A stretch of 64,000 nucleotides of DNA. Source: Stutzerimonas zhaodongensis (GTDB lineage Bacteria; Pseudomonadota; Gammaproteobacteria; Pseudomonadales; Pseudomonadaceae). Made by a program: the position numbers and the translations under genes. Below the pieces are notes generated by a model. It did no database searches and was not told the origin of the DNA. It worked only from the letters and a program-made list of their open reading frames with translations. Below, in pieces: positions 24,379 to 33,896 of the stretch (positions within the stretch are counted from its first letter, which is position 1; each line of letters begins with the position of its first letter). The DNA lies in contig NZ_RFFM01000007.1 in the NCBI RefSeq assembly GCF_003696365.1, forward strand, positions 101,350 to 165,349, given 5' to 3'.

Positions 24379-25635
24379 ATGAAACTGATGCCAAGCGTGC
24401 AAAGCGGCAAGATGATCGTAGGTCTCGATATCGGAACCTCCAAAGTGGTGGCTCTGGTAGGTGAGGTGACCGCAGACGGCGAACTTGAAATCGTAGGAAT
24501 TGGTACCCACCCATCTCGCGGGCTGAAGAAAGGGGTAGTGGTCAATATCGAGTCCACCGTCCAGTCGATTCAGCGCGCCGTCGAGGAAGCCCAGCTGATG
24601 GCAGGCTGCCGAATCCACTCAGCTTTCGTCGGCCTGGCGGGCAACCACATTCGCAGCCTCAACTCGCACGGAATCGTCGCCATCCGCGACCGAGAAGTCA
24701 GCAGTGCAGATCTGGAGCGCGTGCTCGATGCCGCGCAGGCCGTGGCTATCCCTGCAGATCAAAGGGTGTTGCATACTCTTCCGCAGGACTACGTGATCGA
24801 CAACCAGGAAGGGGTACGCGAGCCTCTGGGCATGTCAGGGGTGCGTCTTGAGGCGAAGGTCCATGTCGTCACTTGCGCGGTCAATGCTGCACAGAATATC
24901 GAGAAGTGCGTGCGCCGCTGCGGTCTGGAAGTTGACGACATCATTCTTGAGCAGCTTGCTTCGGCCCACGCAGTGCTGACTGACGACGAGAAAGAGCTTG
25001 GCGTCTGTCTGGTGGACATTGGTGGCGGCACTACCGACATCTGTATTTTCACCGAAGGCGCTATTCGGCACACCGCGGTCATTCCCATTGCCGGTGATCA
25101 GGTTACTAACGACATTGCCATGGCATTGCGTACACCGACTCAGTACGCCGAAGAAATCAAGATCCGCTACGCCTGCGCACTAGCCAAACTGGCCGGCCCC
25201 GGCGAGACCATCAAAGTACCGAGCGTCGGAGATCGTCCGCCGCGGGAACTCTCACGGCAGGCACTGGCCGAAGTCGTGGAGCCCCGATATGACGAGCTCT
25301 TTACACTCATCCAGGCCGAGCTGCGTCGCAGCGGCTACGAGGACCTGGTTCCGGCAGGAATCGTCCTTACCGGCGGTACAGCAAAGATGGAAGGCGCCGT
25401 TGAGCTGGCCGAGGAAATCTTTCACATGCCGGTGCGCCTTGGCGTACCGCATAGCGTAAACGGACTCGCGGACGTGGTCCGCAATCCTATCTATTCCACG
25501 GGTGTGGGCCTGTTGCTGTACGGGATGCGCAAGCAAACCGATGGGACCTCCATGTCCGGCCTCGGCAATTACGCCGAAGAACCCAAGACGTCTGTCGTGG
25601 ACCGGCTCAAAAGCTGGATCCAGGGCAATTTTTAA
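24379..25635 (+). CDS. ftsA: Cell division protein FtsA
   Basis: The 418-residue actin-like ATPase tethers FtsZ to the membrane. Features are the phosphate-1 loop IVGLDIGTSKVVALVGEV (from about residue 13), the 1C subdomain insertion, V-D-I-G-G-G-T-T-D for phosphate 2 and LTGGTAKMEG for adenosine binding. The C-terminus ends in an amphipathic helix V-V-D-R-L-K-S-W-I-Q-G-N-F that would insert in the membrane. It starts three bases after ftsQ. Confidence 0.97.
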   Translation: MKLMPSVQSGKMIVGLDIGTSKVVALVGEVTADGELEIVGIGTHPSRGLKKGVVVNIESTVQSIQRAVEEAQLMAGCRIHSAFVGLAGNHIRSLNSHGIVAIRDREVSSADLERVLDAAQAVAIPADQRVLHTLPQDYVIDNQEGVREPLGMSGVRLEAKVHVVTCAVNAAQNIEKCVRRCGLEVDDIILEQLASAHAVLTDDEKELGVCLVDIGGGTTDICIFTEGAIRHTAVIPIAGDQVTNDIAMALRTPTQYAEEIKIRYACALAKLAGPGETIKVPSVGDRPPRELSRQALAEVVEPRYDELFTLIQAELRRSGYEDLVPAGIVLTGGTAKMEGAVELAEEIFHMPVRLGVPHSVNGLADVVRNPIYSTGVGLLLYGMRKQTDGTSMSGLGNYAEEPKTSVVDRLKSWIQGNF

Positions 25636-25682
25636 GCAGTGCGGCTGTAACTAAAACTAGAAAGCTGGAAGGAGAGAGGGAA

Positions 25683-26870
25683 ATGTTCGAACTCGTAGAT
25701 CATACCCCGCAAAGTGCAGTGATTAAGGTCATTGGAGTAGGCGGAGGCGGCGGCAATGCCGTCAATCACATGGTGCGCAATAACGTTGAAGGCGTGGAGT
25801 TCATCTGCGCCAACACCGATGCTCAGGCGCTGAAGAAGATCGAAGCGCGGACTGTGCTGCAGTTGGGCTCCGCTATTACCAAGGGTCTGGGTGCTGGTAC
25901 CAATCCCGACATCGGCCGTCAGGCTGCCATGGATGACCGTGAGCGCATCGCCGAAGTGCTTCAAGGCGCCGACATGGTCTTCATCACCACTGGCATGGGC
26001 GGCGGTACCGGTACTGGCGCCGCTCCAGTCATCGCCTCGGTGGCAAAGGAAATGGGTATCCTCACTGTTGCTGTCGTGACCCGTCCATTCCCGTTCGAAG
26101 GTCGCCGTCGCATGCAGGTTGCGGACGAAGGTATCCGTCAGCTATCTGACTGTGTCGACTCGCTGATCACCATTCCAAACGAAAAGCTGCTGACCATCCT
26201 CGGTAAAGATGCGAGTCTGCTGGCTGCATTTGCCAAAGCGGACGACGTGCTGACCGGAGCGGTGCGTGGTATTTCTGACATCATGCAGCGTCCTGGCTTG
26301 ATGAACGTCGACTTCGCCGACGTTAAGACTGTCATGGGCGAGATGGGCATGGCCATGATGGGTACCGGCTGCGCCACCGGGCCGAACCGGGCGCGTGAGG
26401 CCACCGAGGCCGCCATTCGCAATCCGCTGCTCGAAGACGTCAACCTGCAAGGTGCGCGCGGCATTCTGGTCAACATCACCGCCGGTCTGGATCTTTCGCT
26501 CGGTGAGTACGCCGCAGTGGGCGAGATCATCGAGGCATTTGCGTCTGATGAAGCAACCGTCAAGGTCGGTGCTGTGATCGATCCGGATATGCTCGATGAA
26601 TTGCACGTTACTGTCGTCGCTACTGGTCTCGGCCCGCGTAATGAGAAACCGGTCAAGGTTGTCGACAATACCCTGCAGACCGCTGCGGTAGCCACACAAG
26701 CTGCGCCGGCGCCTCGTCAGGATCAGGCTGCGGTTAACTACCGCGATCTGGATCGCCCAACAGTCATGCGCAATCAGGCTCATGCAGCTGCCACAGCAGC
26801 CAAGATGAATCCTCAGGAGGATCTGGATTACCTCGACATTCCAGCCTTCCTGCGTCGTCAGGCTGATTGA
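25683..26870 (+). CDS. ftsZ: Cell division GTPase FtsZ
   Basis: The 395-residue tubulin homologue forms the Z ring. The N-terminal [17 protein letters not shown] binds nucleotide; the tubulin signature GGGTGTG is at 106-112; the T7 synergy region N-V-D-F-A-D-V-K-T follows. After residue 317 comes a variable linker, then the conserved C-terminal peptide [15 protein letters not shown] that binds FtsA and ZipA. A strong AAGGAGAGAGGG site lies in the 47-bp gap after ftsA, consistent with a high translation rate. Confidence 0.98.
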   Translation: MFELVDHTPQSAVIKVIGVGGGGGNAVNHMVRNNVEGVEFICANTDAQALKKIEARTVLQLGSAITKGLGAGTNPDIGRQAAMDDRERIAEVLQGADMVFITTGMGGGTGTGAAPVIASVAKEMGILTVAVVTRPFPFEGRRRMQVADEGIRQLSDCVDSLITIPNEKLLTILGKDASLLAAFAKADDVLTGAVRGISDIMQRPGLMNVDFADVKTVMGEMGMAMMGTGCATGPNRAREATEAAIRNPLLEDVNLQGARGILVNITAGLDLSLGEYAAVGEIIEAFASDEATVKVGAVIDPDMLDELHVTVVATGLGPRNEKPVKVVDNTLQTAAVATQAAPAPRQDQAAVNYRDLDRPTVMRNQAHAAATAAKMNPQEDLDYLDIPAFLRRQAD

Positions 26871-26921
26871 TTGAATGTATCAGGACTATTGGGGTGATTG
26901 GTGTTCAGCAAAGTGGGGTTC

Positions 26922-26930
26922 TGCTATGAT
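26922..26930 (+). promoter_or_regulatory. Candidate lpxC promoter (extended -10)
   Basis: TGCTATGAT, a TGn-extended -10 element, lies 51 bp before the lpxC ATG in the 111-bp gap after ftsZ. The base run 17 bp upstream (TGTTCA) is a poor -35, as tolerated by extended -10 promoters. Confidence 0.45.
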
Positions 26931-26969
26931 CGCCACCTTTGTTGGAAACCATTCGCAACAGCGCAATAG

Positions 26970-27893
<924 letters not shown>

Positions 27894-27914
27894 GTAGTGC
27901 TCTCTTTCCTATTT

Positions 27915-27941
27915 AAGGCCACCCTAGGGTGGCCTTTTTTT
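27915..27941 (+). terminator. Intrinsic terminator after lpxC
   Basis: The inverted repeat AGGCCACCC/GGGTGGCCT (27916-27924 with 27927-27935) is followed by a seven-T run. It separates lpxC from the convergent ferritin-like gene. Confidence 0.92.
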
Positions 27942-27984
27942 AGCTGAAGAAAGTGAGGCAGTGAATCCCGCCTTCTGATGAGCC

Positions 27985-28518
27985 TTAGTTCATGCCATCC
28001 AGCAGGCCGGCCATGTCATCAGCATGCTCTTCTTCTTGGGCGAGGATGTCTTCAAAGATTCGCCGGGTAGTTGGGTCCTTGTCTCCGATGTACTGGACGA
28101 TTTCGCGATAGCTATCGATGGCAATTCGCTCTGCCACCAGGTTCTCGAACACCATGTCGCGCAGCCCATTGCCCTCGGCATATTGCGCATGTGCGCGCTC
28201 GGTTAGGCTGTCGGGATTGAAATCCGGCGCGCCACCAAGCTGTACGATACGCTCCGCCAGTCGGTCGGCATGTTCCTGTTCTTCGTTGGCATGCTCAAGA
28301 AACTCTTCCGCGGCAACGCTCGACTTCAGGCCGGTTGCCATATAGTAGTGGCGCTTGTAGCGCAGATAGCACACAAGCTCAGTCGCCAATGCTTCGTTGA
28401 GCAAGTTGATGACCGTCTCCCGATCCGCTGAATAGCTCTCGGTTACCGCGCCGTTCTCGACATGCTGTCGCGCACGTTCGCGCAGGGTTTTCTTGTCGCT
28501 CAATTGTACATAGCTCAT
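27985..28518 (-). CDS. Ferritin-like/bacterioferritin-family protein
   Basis: The 177-residue helical protein belongs to the ferritin-like superfamily (similar, from memory, to the 'probable bacterioferritin' PA4880). Iron-ligand patterns are E-A-L-A-T-E-L, EEFLEHANEEQEHADRLAERI, E-N-L-V-A-E-R and ILAQEEEHADDM, the E/ExxH pairs of a di-iron four-helix bundle. I start at the ATG of MSYVQLSDKK because AGGAGA lies six bases upstream; an upstream in-frame ATG at 28578 lacks one. Role is likely iron storage or oxidative stress protection in stationary phase. Confidence 0.85.
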   Translation of the reverse strand: MSYVQLSDKKTLRERARQHVENGAVTESYSADRETVINLLNEALATELVCYLRYKRHYYMATGLKSSVAAEEFLEHANEEQEHADRLAERIVQLGGAPDFNPDSLTERAHAQYAEGNGLRDMVFENLVAERIAIDSYREIVQYIGDKDPTTRRIFEDILAQEEEHADDMAGLLDGMN

Positions 28519-28624
28519 CACGGTCTCCTGAATTCTGTATTCGAGATTTTCAGATGCGTAGGAGGTGCCTGCCGACATTCCGCTCCACAGTTATCAGAAA
28601 AGCGGCATGAAAGGTTCAAGCCGG

Positions 28625-28753
28625 CTACTCGTCAACAGGCCGGTTCAGCGTGTTGGGTTCCTCGATGGGAACTTGCTTGCCCGGTTCCTTTCGCTCGGGT
28701 TCTGGGATGGGGCTTGGCGTTCCATCATCTCTTGGATCGGGCTCTTCGTGCAT
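28625..28753 (-). CDS. Small proline- and glutamate-rich protein, 42 residues
   Basis: A short frame, MHEEPDPRDDGTPSPIPEPE at its start, runs 42 codons to a TAG. Twelve of its residues are proline or close to it in PEP/PxP patterns and the whole is acidic, so it is probably disordered. A GGAG site six bases before the ATG and its location between two same-strand genes support translation. I do not recognise a function. Similar short proline-rich hypotheticals occur near stress genes in pseudomonads (recollection, unverified). Confidence 0.5.
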   Translation of the reverse strand: MHEEPDPRDDGTPSPIPEPERKEPGKQVPIEEPNTLNRPVDE

Positions 28754-28765
28754 GTCATTCTCCAG

Positions 28766-29164
28766 TCAACTAAGGGCTTTGATTAGTTCGTCCTTGCGCA
28801 TTGTCGAGCGACCGCGGACGTCACGCTCGCGCGCCCGCTGCATGAGTTCGTCCCGCGTCAGTTCGGTCAGGGAAGTGCTGCCTGAACGAGTAGTGCGTGC
28901 CGGTCTCTGATTGGGAGCGTCCCCTGAGCGAGCCTTTGCCGCGCGATACGCTGAATCTTTACGGTCGGCGCGTTTGGCTGTTTCGCTCTTCGCCCGGCCA
29001 GAACCACCTTTGCGTTCGCCGCCGCCGGTTTGCTTGTTCACCGTGGCCCAAGCTCGAGCCTCTGCTTCATCTTTGGGTACGCCTTTTTGCTCATAGCTCT
29101 GTTCAATATGTTCAGCTTTGTGCTGTTGCTTATCGGTGTACTTGGACTTTTCGCCTCTAGGCAT
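28766..29164 (-). CDS. Small basic protein with C-terminal Rho-N/SAP-like domain
   Basis: The 132-residue protein has an N-terminal lysine-rich segment (MPRGEKSKYTDKQQHKAEHI), an E-A-R-A-W-A-T-V-N-K-Q-T-G-G-G motif (about residues 36-50), a basic low-complexity middle, and a C-terminal helix-turn-helix of Rho-N/SAP type (SLTELTRDELMQRARERDV onwards). Relatives are often labelled 'plasmid stabilization protein', a name without functional proof. GGGAG lies nine bases before the chosen ATG. It is likely a nucleic-acid-binding stress protein; it is the upstream member of a three-gene minus-strand group with the small acidic protein and the ferritin-like protein. Confidence 0.75.
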   Translation of the reverse strand: MPRGEKSKYTDKQQHKAEHIEQSYEQKGVPKDEAEARAWATVNKQTGGGERKGGSGRAKSETAKRADRKDSAYRAAKARSGDAPNQRPARTTRSGSTSLTELTRDELMQRARERDVRGRSTMRKDELIKALS

Positions 29165-29179
29165 GGCCGTTACTCCCAT

Positions 29180-29528
29180 CGGAAATGTTGATCGAAGCTA
29201 TGACGTAGGTCTTGCTGCATCCATTTGTAGATTGGTCCACATGGCGTTACGGGAGTTTCACCCTCACAAGGCAGGCGTCTCGCGCCTCATTCAGGCGGAC
29301 ATAATTGCCGCAGGCCAGCCGAAAAGGTTGTAGTGACTTTATAATTTTGTATAAAACGCCAATAATTCTCAGCTCGAGCGAAATTGGCGGAACAAAATAC
29401 GATTATGCTGGCCTGAACCAGGCACGGAGCGCGCTATATCAGCAATCCGATGCGAGAGGCGTGAATCGAATCTGTTTTCAAATCCATGCTTGCCGGTGGC
29501 GGCAAGCCTTGAACGAGGCGTCAACCAG
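29180..29528. other. 349-bp gap before rmlD-like gene: promoter-like AT-rich patch
   Basis: No credible gene is seen. An AT-rich block at 29328-29355 has TTGTAG, a perfect TATAAT at 29340 and TATAAA at 29350 (16 bp from TTGTAG), so a plus-strand promoter for the rmlD-like gene is likely here. A perfect 8-bp hairpin with loop GTGG spans 29488-29507, ending 21 bases before the start codon. Confidence 0.5.
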
Positions 29529-30452
29529 ATGCGAATCCTTGTATGCGGAGCCGGTGGCCAGGTCGGTCACGAATTGGTAGACCGTGCTCGACAGCACGGC
29601 CTCGAGGCGCTTGGCATGACTCGTGACCAGCTGGACATTACAGACGCGGGTCAGGTTGCAGATCTGATTACCCAGGTGCAGCCCGGCTTGATCATCAATG
29701 CCGCGGCCTACACTCATGTCGATAATGCGGAAACGCATAGTGAGCAGGCTTATGCCGTAAACAGGGATGGTGCTGCAAGGCTTGCCGAAGCCGCTCGGCA
29801 CGCGTCCATCCCGTTACTGCACATCTCCACGGACTATGTTTTTTCCGGTGAAGCTCGCACACCTTATAGCGAAGCGGATGAAGTAGCTCCGACGGGCGCC
29901 TATGGTGCAAGCAAATTAGCTGGTGAAAAGGCTATCCAGGACGCAATGGATCAGCATTTGATCCTTCGGACAAGCTGGGTTTACGGCACGCATGGGCACA
30001 ATTTCGTCAAAACCATGCTGCGGTTAGGGGCTCAGCGCGACGCTTTATCAGTCGTAGCCGACCAGTTTGGATGCCCCACTCAAGCCGGGAGCATCGCCGA
30101 TGTGTTGTTGCAGCTTGCGCAGCGCTACGACCGGCACGGCACCCTTGCCTGGGGCCTTTACCATTACACCGGACGGTCGCCTTGTACCTGGTTCGATTTC
30201 GCCGTGGAGGTTTTCCGTCAGGCCGAAGCCAAAGGCATGCTCGCAAAGCAGCCTCAGGTTTCGCCTATCACCACGGCTCAGTATCCGACGCCTGCCCGCA
30301 GGCCTGCATGGTCTGTGCTTGATTGCTCCAAGTTCGAAAATACCTTCGGTATCGCAACTCTTGATTGGCATGATGAGCTTTCGGTCGTGCTTGATGGGCT
30401 CGTTGCTTCTGCGACCGCCGCTGGTAGCGAGGCCGCCCATTCCCAGGCCTGA
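29529..30452 (+). CDS. dTDP-4-dehydrorhamnose reductase family protein (RmlD-like)
   Basis: The 307-residue short-chain reductase matches RmlD: N-terminal nucleotide fold MRILVCGAGGQVGHELVDRA, NAAAYTHVDNAE, the catalytic STDYVFSGE with Y-x-x-x-K at Y-G-A-S-K, LRTSWVYGTHGHNFVKTML and the C-terminal RPAWSVLDCSKFE. RmlD reduces dTDP-4-keto-rhamnose to dTDP-rhamnose. Here it stands alone without rmlA, rmlB or rmlC, so the substrate is not certain. The ATG at 29529 is chosen because the Rossmann fold begins there, though the ribosome site is weak. Confidence 0.85.
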   Translation: MRILVCGAGGQVGHELVDRARQHGLEALGMTRDQLDITDAGQVADLITQVQPGLIINAAAYTHVDNAETHSEQAYAVNRDGAARLAEAARHASIPLLHISTDYVFSGEARTPYSEADEVAPTGAYGASKLAGEKAIQDAMDQHLILRTSWVYGTHGHNFVKTMLRLGAQRDALSVVADQFGCPTQAGSIADVLLQLAQRYDRHGTLAWGLYHYTGRSPCTWFDFAVEVFRQAEAKGMLAKQPQVSPITTAQYPTPARRPAWSVLDCSKFENTFGIATLDWHDELSVVLDGLVASATAAGSEAAHSQA

Positions 30453-30559
30453 GCAAGCGCAAGCTTCAGGCCTACAACACCTAAAGAGATTGAGCCCCGG
30501 CATTCTTGGCGACCCTGATAGCGGGCGACCTGAAGTCACCCTGTTGCTGGAGATCCCGA

Positions 30560-31459
30560 GTGGTTGTGTTTCAGGCAATTCTGCCGATTTTCGGCCTTAT
30601 CGTGCTCGGCTACCTGATGGGACGGCGCGGTTGGCTCGCAGGTGAGGCAGCAGCGGGTCTTGCCAATATCACCTTCAAGCTGTTCATGCCGGCGGTGCTG
30701 TTTGCGGGAATCGCGCGCGCGCAGCTGAGCGACGGCATGTCGGCCATGCTGTTGCTGGCCTACTTCGGGCCAGTTCTTACCGTTTTCGGTTTGGTAGCAC
30801 TGATTGCGCACCGCTTGCTTGGGCGCGCATCACCTCTCGGTCTCACTGCGGCTTATTCCAATAACGTGCTCGTGGGTATTCCGCTTGTTACCACGTTGCT
30901 TGGGCCCGGCAGTCTTGTGTACGTCTTCGCGATCCTTGTGTTCCATAGCCTTATCCTTTTCTCGCTACAGAGCTTCTATAGCGCGCTTGGCTCCGGACAG
31001 AAAGTAAGCGGTGTTGCGCTTCTCAAGAATCTCGCCAACCCTCTCATCGTTGGGCTTGCGCTCGGAGCGTTGTTGAACGTGTCGGGGCTGGACCTGCCGC
31101 AACCAATATGGCGTGTCGCTGATTGGCTGGCTGCAGCCGCGTTGCCTTGTGCGTTGATTGTCTTGGGCATCAGTCTGTCGCGGTACCGCCTAAGGCCCAG
31201 CGCTTCAGCTCTAGCGCTGACAGTGGTGAAATTGGGCGTATTCCCATTGCTTGTTTGGTACGTCAGTGGTGCGCTGCCGGGGATTGGGCATGAGGCTAGA
31301 AGCGTACTGGTCTTGCTGGCCGCTTGCCCAAGCGGGGTAAACGTTCTCGCTTTCGTCATAAACCAGGACGATACCCGGGCAGTCAGCTCCGCTGTTTTCC
31401 TCTCGACGCTATTGGCTGTGATCAGCCTGCCTCTGTGGATGCTGCTGATGTCTGCATGA
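30560..31459 (+). CDS. AEC family transporter (auxin efflux carrier-like)
   Basis: This 299-residue membrane protein has about ten spans and the AEC-family pattern: VVFQAILPIFGLIVLGYLMG at the start, FKLFMPAVLFAGIARA, A-Y-S-N-N-V-L-V-G-I-P-L (conserved asparagines), a central loop, and ACPSGVNVLAFVINQDD near the end. Family members carry malate, malonate or related substrates; the substrate here cannot be told. I start at GTG 30560, seven bases after GGAG. It converges on the next gene with only five bases between stops. Confidence 0.85.
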   Translation: MVVFQAILPIFGLIVLGYLMGRRGWLAGEAAAGLANITFKLFMPAVLFAGIARAQLSDGMSAMLLLAYFGPVLTVFGLVALIAHRLLGRASPLGLTAAYSNNVLVGIPLVTTLLGPGSLVYVFAILVFHSLILFSLQSFYSALGSGQKVSGVALLKNLANPLIVGLALGALLNVSGLDLPQPIWRVADWLAAAALPCALIVLGISLSRYRLRPSASALALTVVKLGVFPLLVWYVSGALPGIGHEARSVLVLLAACPSGVNVLAFVINQDDTRAVSSAVFLSTLLAVISLPLWMLLMSA

Positions 31460-31464
31460 CCACT

Positions 31465-32208
31465 TCAGGACTTCTTGCCTGGCGGATGGTTGGCAATGAT
31501 GTCCTCCAGGCGCAGCCCCGTGAGGCCGTGTATGGTCCTCCAGAGGTAATAAAAGATCGCCATCATCATAATCATGCTTGGAATCGCGATCATCGGATAG
31601 CTGAGCAGAGTCATGCGCCCAAGTTCGGCATTGAATGCCTCGCTGCCTGCTGGACTATTCACTATCCACTTTGCCAGCACATAGTTCATGAATGACGAAA
31701 AGAAGAAGGTGCCGCTGAGAAAATAGGTGGCGCGCAGCAGGCGTGTCTCGAAGAGAGCCACCTGACCGTTGCGCTCTAGCTGCTCGTGCACCTTGTCGAC
31801 ATTCAGCACCCTGGGGTTGTAAAGCAGCGTGCGGATCAACGGAAAGCGTGTACGGGTGGAGGCCAGTACAGCAATGCCGATGATTCCCGGAATAGCGGCT
31901 TCCTTGATCGCCAGCCACTCCGGGTCAAGTTTCAGCAAGCCAATACCCCCTGTAAGCAGGACGCTGACCAGCCCTAGCAGGGCGATCCAGTTGAATTTGC
32001 GGTATACCGCCAGCTCGAACATGCCCCAGCCAAGTGGGAAGGCTAGTGCCAGTAATAGCGCACCATCTGCCCCCAGACGATCTTCGCCGCTGAGTTTCAT
32101 AAGAATCAGCGATGGAATGACAATGCTGATCGCAAGGTCCATCAAGGGTCGAGGCTGGCGCTCAGCTGGTTTGCGCGGATCGGGCTGGTTGATGCGAGGA
32201 TCTGTCAT
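31465..32208 (-). CDS. VC0807-family membrane protein
   Basis: The 247-residue protein has a hydrophilic proline-rich start (M-T-D-P-R-I-N-Q-P-D-P-R-K-P), then about six membrane spans, including LMDLAISIVIPSLILMKLSG and GIGLLKLDPEWLAIKEAAIP. It resembles the VC0807 family of unknown function, with some similarity in layout to intracellular septation proteins. Its start is the ATG at 32208; an upstream in-frame ATG at 32274 has no support. No functional claim is made. Confidence 0.7.
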   Translation of the reverse strand: MTDPRINQPDPRKPAERQPRPLMDLAISIVIPSLILMKLSGEDRLGADGALLLALAFPLGWGMFELAVYRKFNWIALLGLVSVLLTGGIGLLKLDPEWLAIKEAAIPGIIGIAVLASTRTRFPLIRTLLYNPRVLNVDKVHEQLERNGQVALFETRLLRATYFLSGTFFFSSFMNYVLAKWIVNSPAGSEAFNAELGRMTLLSYPMIAIPSMIMMMAIFYYLWRTIHGLTGLRLEDIIANHPPGKKS

Positions 32209-32295
32209 GTATTCGGTTTCTTCTCTTGAGAGGACTGATGATCGCGCGAGAGGACTGGCATAGCCATAGTGCAATGGTGTCGTTGCGTGACAAGT

Positions 32296-33246
32296 TCACT
32301 GATCAGCTGCGGCTTTCTTTCTGCGCTGCGACCATTGTCCTGCTTCGAACATCGTCACGACCAGGATTGCGAGCGCGAAGGGCAGAATCAGATAAAAGCC
32401 CCTGAACACGATCAACGCTGCCAGGACGTCAGCAGTGGGCAATTCTGGGAGCGCGGCGAGAAAAGTCACTTCAAGCACGCCCAGTCCCCCTGGTGCATGG
32501 GAGAGCAGCGCCAAGGAGAACGACGCGAGAAACACACCGAGCACCACGAGGTAACCGGGATTCGACGCTTCGGGTAGCGCGAAGTAGATGATTGCAGCTG
32601 CGCAGGCTAGCTCCAGCGGTGCAGCAATCAGCTGCCGGCCCACGATGGGTAGCCGCGGATAGGCAATCCGCCATTTGCCAATCTGCATCGGGGCGAAGTG
32701 TCGCCACGCCCCGATGACATATAACCCAATCAAACATAACAGCGAGGTTCCGATCGCTGTGGATAGCCATGGCCCGACGTCAACGAGCCTGTGCAGCAAG
32801 TCCGGCCGCAAGATCAGGACCATACCGCCAGCCAGTAGCGTGCCGAGAAAGAAGGTCAGGGAGCAAAATACGATCAACACCCCGATCTCGTGCGGGGTGA
32901 GTCCTTTGCTGCGATAGGCGCGATAACGCACAACTGCACCTGAGAATACCGATGCGCCGATGTTATGTGCCAGAGCGTAGGTAGTGAACGAGCAGAGGGT
33001 TATGAACCACCACGAGATGTGCTTGCCGAGGTGGGCTAGGGCGATGCGGTCATACCAGGCCAGCGCAACATAGGCGCCCAGCGTCGCTAGCCCTGCCAGG
33101 AGCCAGTTGTGGCGCGTGATGGCGTTTAGGCTATCCGTGAGCTCTGCAAGCGAAAGGTTGCGCACCTCCTGATAAAGCAGATAGCCGGAAAGCAGTACCG
33201 CTAAGATGCCGACAAGAGTCCATGCGACATCGCTCCTTTTCATCAT
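32296..33246 (-). CDS. Lysylphosphatidylglycerol synthase TM-region family protein (UPF0104)
   Basis: The 316-residue membrane protein has about eight spans and family markers: YDRIALAHLGKHISW, the A-L-A-H-N-I-G-A-S-V-F-S-G-A-V-V-R-Y-R-A-Y stretch, SKGLTPHEIG and S-H-A-P-G-G-L-G-V-L-E. It corresponds to the flippase-like domain of MprF without the aminoacyl-transferase domain, similar to E. coli YbhN. GAGGAG lies eight bases before the ATG. It overlaps the upstream 40-codon frame by four bases. Confidence 0.85.
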   Translation of the reverse strand: MMKRSDVAWTLVGILAVLLSGYLLYQEVRNLSLAELTDSLNAITRHNWLLAGLATLGAYVALAWYDRIALAHLGKHISWWFITLCSFTTYALAHNIGASVFSGAVVRYRAYRSKGLTPHEIGVLIVFCSLTFFLGTLLAGGMVLILRPDLLHRLVDVGPWLSTAIGTSLLCLIGLYVIGAWRHFAPMQIGKWRIAYPRLPIVGRQLIAAPLELACAAAIIYFALPEASNPGYLVVLGVFLASFSLALLSHAPGGLGVLEVTFLAALPELPTADVLAALIVFRGFYLILPFALAILVVTMFEAGQWSQRRKKAAADQ

Positions 33247-33365
33247 TGCGTGGGCTCCTCGGCGACGGCATGTGCCTCGAAGCTAAGGTTCGGACAGTTG
33301 GGATGCATGCGTCGCAATAATTCGGCCGGTTCCTTTATCGGCAGCGGAGCGGGCATTTTGTTCAT
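33243..33365 (-). CDS. Possible 40-residue protein coupled to the UPF0104 gene
   Basis: A short frame starting MNKMPAPLPIKEPAELLRRM and ending HAVAEEPTQ stops at a TGA overlapping the ATG of the UPF0104 gene. The overlap and the embedded GAGGAG site suggest coupling. Its own ribosome site is weak and I recognise no family. It could instead be untranslated leader. Confidence 0.35.
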   Translation of the reverse strand: MNKMPAPLPIKEPAELLRRMHPNCPNLSFEAHAVAEEPTQ

Positions 33366-33896
33366 TGTCCGCCAAGGTACTTCTGCCCCGGCAGCTGAGC
33401 AGTGTCTGTGATTCACACGATGCACCAGTCAAATACAAGTGTCCTATGCCGGTTATCTCTCATGATCCCCGGATAGGGAGCCCGCTTCGGTCACTCGGCG
33501 AAGGCGATTCATCATCTTTAGCCGTTCCATAACTTCGGATCCGAAGTTTCTCAAGTCTGTCTCTTGATGCAGAACGCCATTTGCGTGAGTTGAGAGGAGG
33601 CGCGAAGCATGCCGAGCGGCTCTCCAGTTGAGAGTACGCTGCGCATGCTCCAGAACACCCAGTCTGGTTAGGGGTGTGCAGGGCCTGGATGGTAAAGCCC
33701 TCCAGCACTGGAGGCGTTGGTTCATGCGAGTACTGACAGTGCTCGGCAGCTCCGAACACTCAGGGTTCCATGAAGCCCACTGGCAGGTGCCCTATCGATG
33801 CGACCGCACCGCATCGTCTGGTGCCCCTCTCAACCAGAAATCTCGCTGATGATCAGCGGCTTGCGGCCGTTACCTGCTCTGAGCGGCCCGTCAGCC
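33366..33896. other. 531-bp region without a recognisable gene
   Basis: No frame in this stretch resembles a known family or has a good ribosome site. It holds an 18-bp perfect palindrome at 33531-33548, the smaller inverted repeats CTCCAG-CA-CTGGAG (about 33700) and GCTGA-TGA-TCAGC (33845), and no obvious terminator for retS. It sits at the junction between the variable region and the conserved retS-purD block. Confidence 0.5.

Noticed and set aside
28766..29164. Toxin-antitoxin or plasmid maintenance module suggested by the common 'plasmid stabilization' label
   Set aside because: There is no partner toxin, no plasmid feature and the domains are only a basic tail and a Rho-N-like motif.
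29529..30452. O-antigen or rhamnose gene cluster
   Set aside because: Only one RmlD-like gene is present and its neighbours are unrelated transport and membrane genes.
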